Of a stretch of 64,000 bases of DNA, positions 16,026 through 24,669 are shown in pieces. Origin of the DNA: Pelagicoccus sp. SDUM812005 (lineage in GTDB: Bacteria > Verrucomicrobiota > Verrucomicrobiia > Opitutales > Opitutaceae). The notes below the pieces were generated by a model. It did no database searches. It worked only from the letters and a program-made list of their open reading frames with translations, and had not been told where the DNA came from. Within the stretch, counting starts at the first letter, position 1, and every line of letters begins with the position of its first letter. Made by a program: the position numbers and the translations under genes. Location: assembly GCF_031127875.1 (NCBI RefSeq), contig NZ_JARXIA010000014.1, positions 62,001 through 126,000 on the forward strand, written 5' to 3'.

Positions 16026-17485
16026 GCTCCTAGCTCCTCCTGAAGGGCTTTGATTTCATCGGATGCGGTTTGGAGTCGCTCGAGGATGGCGGCAGCTAAC
16101 TCGTCAGGCTCTGGGAGTTCGTCACTGCTGCTGGAGCTTTCGTCGCGGAGCCAGGATAAGTCTAGGTTCTCGTTGCGGTCGGCGATTTCTTGGCGGGTGA
16201 ACTTGCGGAAGCGGCCTGTATCGCCTTGGTCAATACGCTTGCTGGTGCCGTTTGGTTTTTTGCCGTAGGCTTTTTCGAAGTCAGCGAAGTGTTGTTCGGT
16301 AAGGGGAGTGCGTTTGCCGAACTTGGGCATATTGCTCCGCATGTCGTAGACCCAAACGTTTTTGGTGCCGCCGGTTTCTTCTTTGTGGCGTTGGAAGAAG
16401 AGGACGTTGGTCTTAACGCCTTGGGCGTAGAAGATGCCGGTGGGGAGGCGGAGGATGGTGTGCAGGTTACACTTGTCCATGAGGTCGCGACGGATCTTGG
16501 CGCCGGTGTTGTCTTCGAAGAGGACGTTGTCGGGCAAGACGACAGCGGCGCGTCCGCCGGGTTTGTTGGCGGAGGGGAGACGCAGGCTGCGGTAGATGTG
16601 CTGTAGGAAAGCGAGCTGTTTGTTGGAAGTGTCGAAGGTGAAGTCGTCGCGAGTGGGGGTGCCTCCGCCTTTTTTGGTGCCGAAGGGTGGGTTGGTGAGG
16701 ACGAGGTCCGCATTGGCGAGTTTCTTACCGTCTTCGGAAAGGGTGTCGCCGAGGAAAATGTCGCTATGAATGTCGTGCAGGAGGGCATTCATGAGAGCGA
16801 GGCGGTGGGTGCTGGGGACCAGCTCCATGCCGTAGAAGGCTTGCTTCTTCTGGAACTCTTGGAGCTCGGGCGAGAGTTCGAAGAGTTGGTCGGTCTTTTC
16901 CTTGATGTAGTGGTCAGCGGCGACCAGGAAGCCGAGGGTGCCTGCGGCGGGGTCGTGGATGACTTCGCCCGGCTGTGGCTGCATGAGGCGTACCATGGAG
17001 TCGATGAGGGAGCGGGGCGTGAAGTATTGGCCAGCTCCGGACTTGGACTCTTCCGCGTTTTTCTGGAGGAGACCTTCGTAGAGGTCGCCGAGACCTTCTT
17101 GGCGGGCGGAGTACCAGTCGAGCCCGTCGATGGCGCTTACCAAGGTGTGCAGGTGGCGCGGCTGGCGGAGGGAGGTTTGGGCGTTGGTGAAAATGGCGGC
17201 GACGCGAGTGTTTTTCGAGTTGCCCAGCTCGAGGAGGAGTTTGCGGTAGTGGTCGAAGAGGGGCTTGCCGTCTTTTTCGGCGAGGGTTGGCCAGCGGTAT
17301 TCTACGGGGATGTGGGTGTTTCCTTTGGGCGTCTCCTCTGCCATCTTGAGGAAGAGCAGGTAGGTGAGCTCGGTGACGTAGGCGGAGTACTGTACGCCGT
17401 CGTCGCGGAGGATATTGCAGAGATTCCAGAGTTTTTGGACTATGTCGAATGTGGTCTTGGAGAGAGCGTTGCTGAGGGAGGCCAT
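16022..17485 (-). CDS. hsdM: Type I restriction-modification DNA methyltransferase subunit
   Basis: The 487-residue protein has the N-terminal helical HsdM domain (residues 1-130) and an N6-adenine methyltransferase domain with AdoMet motif I HDPAAGTLGFLV near 180 and catalytic motif IV LVLTNPPFGTKKGG near 260. The sequence KSGAGQYFTPRSLIDSMV just before motif I is typical. It modifies the host adenine sites defined by HsdS and also serves in the restriction complex. It starts 25 bases after hsdR and overlaps hsdS by four bases. Confidence 0.95.
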   Translation of the reverse strand: MASLSNALSKTTFDIVQKLWNLCNILRDDGVQYSAYVTELTYLLFLKMAEETPKGNTHIPVEYRWPTLAEKDGKPLFDHYRKLLLELGNSKNTRVAAIFTNAQTSLRQPRHLHTLVSAIDGLDWYSARQEGLGDLYEGLLQKNAEESKSGAGQYFTPRSLIDSMVRLMQPQPGEVIHDPAAGTLGFLVAADHYIKEKTDQLFELSPELQEFQKKQAFYGMELVPSTHRLALMNALLHDIHSDIFLGDTLSEDGKKLANADLVLTNPPFGTKKGGGTPTRDDFTFDTSNKQLAFLQHIYRSLRLPSANKPGGRAAVVLPDNVLFEDNTGAKIRRDLMDKCNLHTILRLPTGIFYAQGVKTNVLFFQRHKEETGGTKNVWVYDMRSNMPKFGKRTPLTEQHFADFEKAYGKKPNGTSKRIDQGDTGRFRKFTRQEIADRNENLDLSWLRDESSSSSDELPEPDELAAAILERLQTASDEIKALQEELGA

Positions 17486-17510
17486 TTATTTGTGTTTGCG
17501 ATAAAGGGAG

Positions 17511-20500
17511 TTAGGCGACGTCGTCATTCCAGATTGCAGAGTGCAGATCTGAGAGGAGTCGGTCGAGTTTGCCGGAAAAGGATTTGTTGATGACGTTGAA
17601 GCCGCCAGCGGAGGCGAAAGCGCCTGACTGGAGACTGTCTTGGTCAACGAGGGTTTGTTTCTTGATCTGATTCACGATGCGATCAAGCCAACGTCTTTGA
17701 TTTTGCGTCCACTGAAATTCAGTGGAGGAGCGAAGCTTTTGGGCGGCGCGTTCGACGCGCTCCTCGAAGGGGATTAGCGGGGAGCCGAGGGCCTGGGAGC
17801 GGATATAGCCGATGAGGGTGGCGGCGCAGTCCTGGTGCTTGACCTCTCGCCAGGCGGGGCGGAGCTGGGTCTCGCTGAAACCTTCGTCGGCGAGGGCGAG
17901 GAGGAGCTGCTTGAGGGCTTTGCGGTCGAGACTGGCAGGTGCGGTGAGGACGAGGCGCAGGGCTTCGTTGGTGGACTTGTGTTCGTCGATCCAGTGGTTG
18001 AAGCGATCGAGGTAATCGGCGGGCTTTTCGCGTCCGTCTCCGTAGCCTCGCTCGACGCTTAGGATCTCGTCGGTGTGCTCGGAGATCATGAGGGGCGGGC
18101 GAGGGCCTTTCTTGGCGACTTTGGCTAGCCAGTCCGCGAGGTCTTCGCGCTCGGCGAAGATGGCGCTCGCGGCGGAGGGGGAAGTGGCAATGGCGGAGGT
18201 GAGGGTATCCGCATTATAGGGAGGGAAGCGGGACTCTAGCTCTTCGTTGCGGCCAGCGAGTCGCGAGCCGAGGCGGCGAATGCGTACGACCAGCTCGCGG
18301 TGGAAGGCTTCGGCGGACGAGGCGTTTTCGGCAGCGAGAGCTTCGTCCATCCAGCCGACGATTTGCGGGATGGATGCTTTGGGACGCTGGACAACGGGCC
18401 GCATGGTGCTGACGTCTTCCAAGGCGTCGTAGATATCGACCGCGTCGAAGATTTCGAAGGACTGCTTGTGCTCGCCCTCGCCGAAGAGGTCGCGGCAAAG
18501 GCGTGTGGCGCGTCCGAGCATCTGCTCGTAGAGGATGCGGCTCTTGACGCGGCGTACGAAAACGAGGCGGGTGATGGAGGGGATATCGACGCCAGTGGTG
18601 AGTAGGTCTACGGTGACCGCAATTTTTGGATACACCTCGTTTTTGAAGCGTTTGTAGACGGTGGAGTCTCCCGCGACTGCGGTGCCGGTAATCTTGGCTA
18701 CGAGGGTGTCGGGCTGCGGGCCGTATTGCTTGCGAATCGCTTTCTTTAGCTCGGTGACGAAAATGTCTGCGTGGGAATCGGTGGCGCAGAAGACGAGGGT
18801 TTTGCCTGGCTCGCTCGGGTCGAAGTATTCGGGGCTAGCGAGTTCCTCGCAGATGGTCGTGTTGAACGGTCTGGTGATGACTTGCTTGTTGAACTCGTCG
18901 ACGCCTTTGAGGACTTCGTCTGGGGCGGTGACGAGGTCCATCTCTCCGGTCTTGGGGTCGTAGAACTGGATCTTTTCGCCCTTGCGCCATTTGATGCCGT
19001 GCTTGGCAAGCGCGGTGGTGAAGCGGTAGGGCGGCTCGTGGTCGCAGAGGTAACCGTCGGTGACGGCTTCACGGTAAGAGTAGGTGTAGACAGGGCGACC
19101 GAAAATGCTGGTGGTGTGGGCGGCAGGTGTCGCCGTGAGGCCGATCTTGACGGCGTGGAAGTGCTCGATGACGCGACGGTATTTGGAGATGAAGTCGGCT
19201 TCGGAGCGGAACACCATTTCGTGCTCGTCCATCTCGCGGTCCAGATTGTATCCACGATGGCATTCGTCGATGATGATGCAGTCATATTGGTCGACAGGGG
19301 GAGGTGGGTCGTCGCTGAGAAGGGTAACGCGCTGTACCATGCTCTGGACGGTGGCGATGTGGACTTTGGTCTCGGGCTCGATGGTGCGTTCCCCGAGTTC
19401 GGCCACGTTGTACATGTCGGTGAACGTTTGTAGGGATTCCAGCTTGATGTTGGCGAAGCCGTCGTCGTGGGCTTGCTCACCAAGCTTTTCGCGGTCGACA
19501 AGAAAGAGGATGCGGCGAAAACGACGGTAGCGAATGAGTCGGTAGATGAGAGAAACGGCTGTGCGTGTCTTGCCGGTGCCGGTGGCCATGGCAAGGAGGA
19601 GTTCCCGCTGGCCTCGGACAATGCATTTCTCGATCTCTGAAATGGCTTTGATCTGGTAGTCGCGGAGTCCGGGGAGATCGTCGACTGGGGTGTTCGAGAG
19701 GTCTTCGTTGGCTTCGGCAATATCTTGCTTGAGGTCGGCTATGAGGCCTTCGGGGCTGCGCCAGCCGTCTATGGCGCAGGGAGATACGGTCTCGTCGCGA
19801 AGGTCTTGGAAGTGGATGCCACTCTTCTCTTCAAGTTGTTTGAGGTAGGGGCGTCCGTTCGATGCGAAGGCGAAGGGGACTTTGTATTCAAGCCATGGAC
19901 TTCCTTCGGGTAGGTCGAAGCCTTGAGAGTCGATGTCTTTTGCGTAGCGTCTGGCCTGGCCCAAAACGGGAGGAAGGTCGTATTCAAATTTCTTGGCTTC
20001 GGCGACTGCTATCAGCTGAAGTCCGACGAATAGGGCGTAGTCGACGGGGCCGGATGTGGTGGGCCACTCGGCGATGGCTTTATTAACGCCCTTTTCGGGG
20101 CGGGCGCCACGAGCGTAGCGGATGCTGACTGTGTCGGCCTCCCATCCTGCTTCGCGAAGTTTCGCGTCGATGATCTCGCGTGTTTCGGCTTCGTCGAGGT
20201 CGGAGAGAAATTGGGAGGAGGCTTGATTGGCCGCGGACTTTGTCTCTTCGGCTTCCTTTTTGGTGGGGGCCGGCTTTTTCGCTTCCTCGGAAAGGAAGGA
20301 TTCCTGGGCGGCGAGGAGTTTATCCTCGGTTTCGGCTGCGAGTTCTAGGGCAGCGGCTTGTTCCTCGTAGGCTTTGCGGGCTTCTTCTAGGGCCGCTTCG
20401 CGTGCTGCTTCGAGGGATCCTATTTGGGCCTCGGCTTGTTCGAGGGCTTTGTGCTCTTCGGCGAATTTTTCGCGGAGCTCGGCGAGTTCGTTGGCGAGCT

Positions 20501-20942
20501 CCTCGGTTGGGTCCTCGGGCGGAGGTGGGGGAATGAAGGCGCCGGGCTTGAAATTGGGTTTGGAAAGGCGGTGGTACCAAACCGCTATCGCTCGAGTCAG
20601 CTTGAGAGCGTGGAGGGCTGAGGACTCTTTTGCGCTGCCCGTGTGAACAGCCTTGTTGCCGAGTTTCCGGATGGTGTGGAACGCGTCGCATAGCTCGCGG
20701 CTGAGATAACCCTCGTCGCGGAGAGCGTTGATCGACTTGAGAAGGTCGGGAATCTCTTTGCGGTGTTGGGAGGACGACTGGAGGATGAGCGCTGCGATCG
20801 CTTCGGCGAATTGCCTGGAGCGAGTAAGGGAGAGGTCCGGCTCCGTGAAACAGTAGGATTCCGCTCCGGAGGCGAGCTTGAGTAAGTGAGGCTCAGACTT
20901 GCGGAGGAATTGGAAATTAACTGTGGGAGGCGGAACGGACAT
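17511..20942 (-). CDS. hsdR: Type I restriction enzyme motor/nuclease subunit
   Basis: The 1143-residue HsdR starts with a DUF4145-like helical domain (residues 10-130), then a coiled coil rich in Glu/Ala (150-250), an HSDR_N type nuclease region (260-400), and a superfamily 2 translocase: LAMATGTGKTRTAV near 460, DECHRGY near 560, LTATPAAHT near 600 and LLTTGVDIPSITRLVFVR near 770. The C-terminal EcoEI-type domain follows. It cleaves unmodified DNA after ATP-driven translocation. It is the first gene of the operon that continues through hsdM, hsdS and the Septu-like genes. Confidence 0.95.
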   Translation of the reverse strand: MSVPPPTVNFQFLRKSEPHLLKLASGAESYCFTEPDLSLTRSRQFAEAIAALILQSSSQHRKEIPDLLKSINALRDEGYLSRELCDAFHTIRKLGNKAVHTGSAKESSALHALKLTRAIAVWYHRLSKPNFKPGAFIPPPPPEDPTEELANELAELREKFAEEHKALEQAEAQIGSLEAAREAALEEARKAYEEQAAALELAAETEDKLLAAQESFLSEEAKKPAPTKKEAEETKSAANQASSQFLSDLDEAETREIIDAKLREAGWEADTVSIRYARGARPEKGVNKAIAEWPTTSGPVDYALFVGLQLIAVAEAKKFEYDLPPVLGQARRYAKDIDSQGFDLPEGSPWLEYKVPFAFASNGRPYLKQLEEKSGIHFQDLRDETVSPCAIDGWRSPEGLIADLKQDIAEANEDLSNTPVDDLPGLRDYQIKAISEIEKCIVRGQRELLLAMATGTGKTRTAVSLIYRLIRYRRFRRILFLVDREKLGEQAHDDGFANIKLESLQTFTDMYNVAELGERTIEPETKVHIATVQSMVQRVTLLSDDPPPPVDQYDCIIIDECHRGYNLDREMDEHEMVFRSEADFISKYRRVIEHFHAVKIGLTATPAAHTTSIFGRPVYTYSYREAVTDGYLCDHEPPYRFTTALAKHGIKWRKGEKIQFYDPKTGEMDLVTAPDEVLKGVDEFNKQVITRPFNTTICEELASPEYFDPSEPGKTLVFCATDSHADIFVTELKKAIRKQYGPQPDTLVAKITGTAVAGDSTVYKRFKNEVYPKIAVTVDLLTTGVDIPSITRLVFVRRVKSRILYEQMLGRATRLCRDLFGEGEHKQSFEIFDAVDIYDALEDVSTMRPVVQRPKASIPQIVGWMDEALAAENASSAEAFHRELVVRIRRLGSRLAGRNEELESRFPPYNADTLTSAIATSPSAASAIFAEREDLADWLAKVAKKGPRPPLMISEHTDEILSVERGYGDGREKPADYLDRFNHWIDEHKSTNEALRLVLTAPASLDRKALKQLLLALADEGFSETQLRPAWREVKHQDCAATLIGYIRSQALGSPLIPFEERVERAAQKLRSSTEFQWTQNQRRWLDRIVNQIKKQTLVDQDSLQSGAFASAGGFNVINKSFSGKLDRLLSDLHSAIWNDDVA

Positions 20943-21274
20943 ACAAGGGGGATTCCGAGCGGAAGTTTTACAAATTGGGAAAGTTTGGAAGCTTGGCGAG
21001 CTAAAGGTATTTACTTAGCTGCGATTTCTTTGATCAAAGAGCATCTAATCTACCAAAATCCATTGGATAGGGGAAATCTTAGGCTGGAGTGTAATGTCGG
21101 CTTCCCTCTTCGATTCGGTCAGCTGTTGCTGGCCGATAAATCGCGATAGAGATGGCGAGGCCCCTACATCGCAATCCTGACGACTGCGAGAACAGCCATT
21201 GTATACAAACATCAAATACGAGTTGGCATCCGGATCGTTGGCAAAGGCCTGCCCGTTTTATGCTTGGTGGCTGC
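20943..21274. promoter_or_regulatory. Leader region of the hsd operon
   Basis: The 332 bases between the kinase-gene stop and the hsdR start contain no gene. They hold a perfect 10-base palindrome TTGTATACAA at 21198-21207 and are AT-richer towards hsdR. The promoter for the defence operon probably lies here; the palindrome is a possible operator, though one of this size may arise by chance. Confidence 0.35.
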
Positions 21275-22654
21275 TTAAGGATTGCTCGCGTCTTGGATTC
21301 GCCTTGAGTTTTCTTGAGCGCTCTCGCGGAGATTAGAGTTCGCTGGAAGCGCCTCGGTGAGTTGGGTCCAGAAGCGGGCGGCGGCTTGAGCGGCGGGTTG
21401 CCACTGGGAGAGCTCTTCGGGGCGTGGTGGGCGGACGTCGATAGGCTTTGTAGGGAGGTCTCCACTACGCTGCGGGGCGTAACGCATGGGGAGCATGTCG
21501 TAGATGGGGCAAAGCTCTAGCGGGAGCTGCGGAGTCAGGAAGACGCTGAGGTTTCCGAGGTGCATGTCCGAGTTGCCGATTAGGTGTCCGAAGTATTCGT
21601 AGGTAGCGGCTCTGTCGGCGTCGGTTTGGCTGAGCCAGCCGTTTCGGACGAGCGTTTGGCAGCTGCGACTCCAGCTTTGCTCGAGCTCGCCGCCGAGCCC
21701 AGCGATGAGCGAGCGCAGGGAGAGGGTGCCGATACGACCTCGGCTGCCGGAGCGGTCGAAACGCTCGACCTCCAGATAGGCGCGTTGCTCGGTCTGGATT
21801 AGCTGGGAGTTGGCTGCGGGCAGGCCGATGCGGGACAGTTCTTCCGCTGCGATCGCTTCGGCGGCAAGAAGATCGCCCCAGCGTCGGCCGGCATCGGTTT
21901 GCAGGGAGCCGGAAAACTTGACGATAGCGTGCAGGAGGGAGTCGTCTGGACGTCGTATGCAGGCGGTAAACTTGGGTTGCTCTCCGCCTGCGGAGGAGTT
22001 GGGAACCTCGCCTTCTTCAGTGATATGATGGGCAATCTGATCGAATCGCGTCGCGCGCTCGCTCTCCTCGATGGCGTCCGATGGGCTGGGCCGTTCTAGG
22101 AACGCATCGATTGCGTGGCCTCCGAGGATGAAGTTGCCAGGGGTGTCGTCGCCGTGGGCCAGTGTCGCCTTGAGCGCTTCGTGGACGGTCCAGTTTTCGG
22201 GTTTGGTTCCGATGCCGAGGGCTGGGCCGTGGGCATGGGCGAGCAGGCGTCCGAGATAGCCCTGAGGGCGCATGTCCTCGAGAAACCATGGCAGGTCGGG
22301 GAAGAGTTGCGGATGGTCTTCGCCGTTCAGCAGGTAGCTGTAACGATCGCTTTCCCAGTTCGGCTCGAAGTAGAATTCGCCTTGATGAAGGGCGTGAAGC
22401 GTACCTGCGACTTGTGCTTGGCCGCTGGCGTCGATTTGGTAGAGCTTCCAATTGGATTCCTCTCCGTCGAGTGGGCGCGGCAAGGCGTAGCGAGCGCGCC
22501 GGGTTTGGCCGATGTGTAGAACCTTCGAGGAGGCGCTTAACGCTCGGGATACGGTAGGCTGGCTGACGCCTAGTGCGCGAGCGATGTCTGCTGCTGACAT
22601 CGAACCCTGGGAGGCGAGCAGTCGCTCGATGGAATCTGTGTGTTTCGAGCTCAA
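21275..22654 (-). CDS. yjjJ: HTH-HipA fusion kinase, YjjJ-type
   Basis: The 459-residue protein combines an N-terminal winged helix (MSAADIARALGVSQPTVSRA, residues 18-37) with a HipA-like Ser/Thr kinase. Kinase features are SSAGGEQPKFTA (ATP loop), AIVKFSG (lysine), the catalytic GNSDMHLGN loop near 360 and the YDMLPM metal-binding motif near 390. The segment DMRPQGYLGR is diagnostic of YjjJ. In HipAB the antitoxin is a separate protein; here the DNA-binding and kinase parts are in one chain, so it may regulate itself. It lies upstream of the hsd operon on the same strand with a 332-base gap. Kinase target unknown. Confidence 0.88.
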   Translation of the reverse strand: MSSKHTDSIERLLASQGSMSAADIARALGVSQPTVSRALSASSKVLHIGQTRRARYALPRPLDGEESNWKLYQIDASGQAQVAGTLHALHQGEFYFEPNWESDRYSYLLNGEDHPQLFPDLPWFLEDMRPQGYLGRLLAHAHGPALGIGTKPENWTVHEALKATLAHGDDTPGNFILGGHAIDAFLERPSPSDAIEESERATRFDQIAHHITEEGEVPNSSAGGEQPKFTACIRRPDDSLLHAIVKFSGSLQTDAGRRWGDLLAAEAIAAEELSRIGLPAANSQLIQTEQRAYLEVERFDRSGSRGRIGTLSLRSLIAGLGGELEQSWSRSCQTLVRNGWLSQTDADRAATYEYFGHLIGNSDMHLGNLSVFLTPQLPLELCPIYDMLPMRYAPQRSGDLPTKPIDVRPPRPEELSQWQPAAQAAARFWTQLTEALPANSNLRESAQENSRRIQDASNP

Positions 22655-22673
22655 TTGAATAAAAATATGAATA

Positions 22674-22686
22674 GTTTAAGCTAAAC
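22674..22686. promoter_or_regulatory. Inverted repeat upstream of the YjjJ-type gene
   Basis: GTTTA-AGC-TAAAC is a perfect 5-bp inverted repeat with a three-base centre, 20 bases before the kinase start, in an AT-rich stretch. It is a plausible operator for self-repression by the HTH domain. Confidence 0.4.
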
Positions 22687-22974
22687 ATAGTCAAAGAGAA
22701 AAGAAAGGAGAGAGAGCTACGAATGAATAGAATGATGGGGACTCTCGGATTCCGCGAAGAGCAGGGGTGGATGCTGGCAAACGCATCCCACTCAAACGGG
22801 TAAATGCTGGTCCGCGATCGGCGCGATTTGACCGGGGTTGTGAGGATATCTGGGATCGAAGCCTCAGAGGGCGACGAGACGTTCATTTCTAAGGGCTAAA
22901 ATCGGTTATACTTTCAATTTGGTGGTTTGAGCTGCCATGAGGCCTAACGCGATCAATGGATTTTCGACTCGCTT

Positions 22975-23545
22975 CCAGGACAAACATCTAGCGCTGCATC
23001 CCTCCATTTGAACCGCAGCAATTCGCTGCAGCAAAGGAGCCTTAACCGTTTGTCCAGCGGTGCGAAGATCGCCTCGCCCGGTGGCGATGCTGGTGGCCTC
23101 GGAGTATTCACCAAGAAGAAGGCGGCGACCAGTCGGCATCGAACACTTGCCAGAACCTGGCGCATTTGGAGTCCCACCTCGATACGCAAGATGGAGCCTT
23201 CGAGGCAGCGGACGAATCGTTGAGCGAGTTGGAGGCCTGAGGACGCTGAACGCGGATGTGACGAAGTCAGCGAGCGAACGCGCGAACTGCAGCAGGTAGC
23301 TCAAAAGCCTGCTGCGTCAGGTGGCAAATCCTCAAAGCAAAAGCTTCAAGTTTGGCTGAGGCACCCGACCTAGATTCCGTTGTGTGGGGTAAGGTAAGTA
23401 GCGCTCTCGAGGAGGTGGCGAAAATCCGAGCAGAAAATAGAGCGAAGCGAGGCAGCCTCGAATGAGCTTCCAACAAGCGTTTGGCGAACGAGCGAACGTT
23501 TTCGTTCAGTTCGCGCTAAAGTCGGTGGCCTAGATTGGATTTTCA
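22975..23545 (+). pseudogene. Flagellin gene remnant
   Basis: Several frames together spell a flagellin. Near 22998-23110: SSAASLHLNRSNSLQQ, RSLNRLSSGAKIASP and GGDAGGLGVFTKK, matching the conserved N-terminal D0/D1 motif (LxRLSSGxxIxSxxDDAAGLA). After a shift: LDTQDGAFEAADESLSELEA near 23175, then after another shift LRTLNADVTKSASERAN near 23230. Further on, near 23396-23470, SALEEVAKIRAENRAKRGSL, an in-frame TGA and ASNKRLANER match the C-terminal D1 motif (VATLRAxNGAxxSRLxFAS). The central part is deleted. Multiple frameshifts and stops make it a relic; no other flagellar gene is in the window. Confidence 0.8.
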
Positions 23546-23683
23546 GATCAGGAGCTTGAGAGGGTGCGCTTCTGGAGCCCTAAGCTGTGATCCAAACTTT
23601 TCGGAAGAAGCCTGACGTTTTACCCTTGTCGGAAAGCCGGGGGCATTAAGCCGTCTTGTCTAATATGCCCCCGCTAAAGACTG
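23545..23683. repeat. Direct repeat copy 1 with hairpin
   Basis: The last 76 bases (23608-23683) are almost identical to 30565-30640, and weaker similarity extends about 60 bases further on the left. The core contains GGGGGCAT and ATGCCCCC separated by 18 bases, an 8-bp perfect stem. The region to the right up to about 23740 is a decayed relative of the coding end at 30630-30797. It looks like the terminus of an insertion element or a REP-type element. Confidence 0.7.
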
Positions 23684-24086
23684 AATATGCATGTGGGGTG
23701 GTGTCGAATCTATCGCAGAGGGTTTCTGGACTCTGGCCTAGCAGTTCTTAGATGTGCCTCACAGTCGATTCGTTTCTTAGTTCTTGAACAATGAATCCGG
23801 CCTCAAGAAATGCACTATCATCCAAACCCTGAAGGAAAGCTGGGCTTTTTTGAATTCCTAAAATGGAATCTCGCAAGCGCCTATTTTCTCTCGATCAATG
23901 GCTTGAGTTTCCGCTGGTTGAATACTGCGAGTGGAGTATGACTCCATACTTTTTTACAGTATAGACATGGATCGGACGGTTTTTACGATTCATTTTGGGT
24001 GACGATGGGATTTTCTTGATTTGTACCGGTATCATGGATACACGAATCGGCGAAAAGAGTGCCAATTGTCACTCGCTAGGAATTCA

Positions 24087-24476
24087 ATGAAGCGTAACCT
24101 TCTCGTTTGGGTTGTGTGTATGGTTTTTTCTTTGCGCGCCGTAGCGCTGGAAAACGGTCAAGAGTCCGACTCGACGCCGACGGAGCCAATCGATGTCTCC
24201 CTTCGAACGCCAACGCTCGAGTCAGCTGACCTTGTGGGCCTCTGGAGCGGCGCCAACCCGGAAGGCGTCGTGGTTTCGTACGAGTTCGACGCCAGCGGTA
24301 GCGCTGCCATCTTCGAGAATGGAAAGGAAGCCTTGGACAGCTCCTTCGAGTCCCAGGTCAGATGGGCCTATGAGGCCGGCGAGACCGAAGGTCTCTTGGA
24401 CATAGTGTGGAGCAACGAGTACGGATCCGAAGTAGCGCCCTTGGCGTTTCACCTATCCCGGCGGGTTCCAGACTGA
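24087..24476 (+). CDS. Signal-peptide protein, probable N-terminal part of split Rhs gene
   Basis: From the ATG at 24087 the product begins MKRNLLVWVVCMVFSLRAVA, a clear signal peptide, followed by a domain containing LVGLWSGANPEG and YEFDASGSAAIFENG. The frame ends at 24476, but a one-base shift near 24440 would carry the sequence from EVAP into the Rhs frame (WRFTYPGGFQTENEYTSYGF). So the gene is either a secreted N-terminal domain of the Rhs protein now cut off by a frameshift, or an independent small exported protein. I favour the first. Confidence 0.55.
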   Translation: MKRNLLVWVVCMVFSLRAVALENGQESDSTPTEPIDVSLRTPTLESADLVGLWSGANPEGVVVSYEFDASGSAAIFENGKEALDSSFESQVRWAYEAGETEGLLDIVWSNEYGSEVAPLAFHLSRRVPD

Positions 24477-24669
24477 GAACGAGTACACCTCCTACGGCTT
24501 CCTTTGGAAAGTTAAGGCGTCGGCCGGAACGACGGCCCTTTCTGGCGATATCACCGCCGGATACGTATTCTGGGAAGCGAAGGACTACTCCGACTGGGGA
24601 TCGCTGCAGAAGGCGGTTTTCGGCAACGCCGCCAGCTGGGAGCGAGGCTTCGATCCGGTAACTGGGCGG

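Noticed and set aside
23608-23683. Integron attC-like site
   Set aside because: A hairpin is present, but the conserved core GTTRRRY and its complement are absent, and no integrase was seen.
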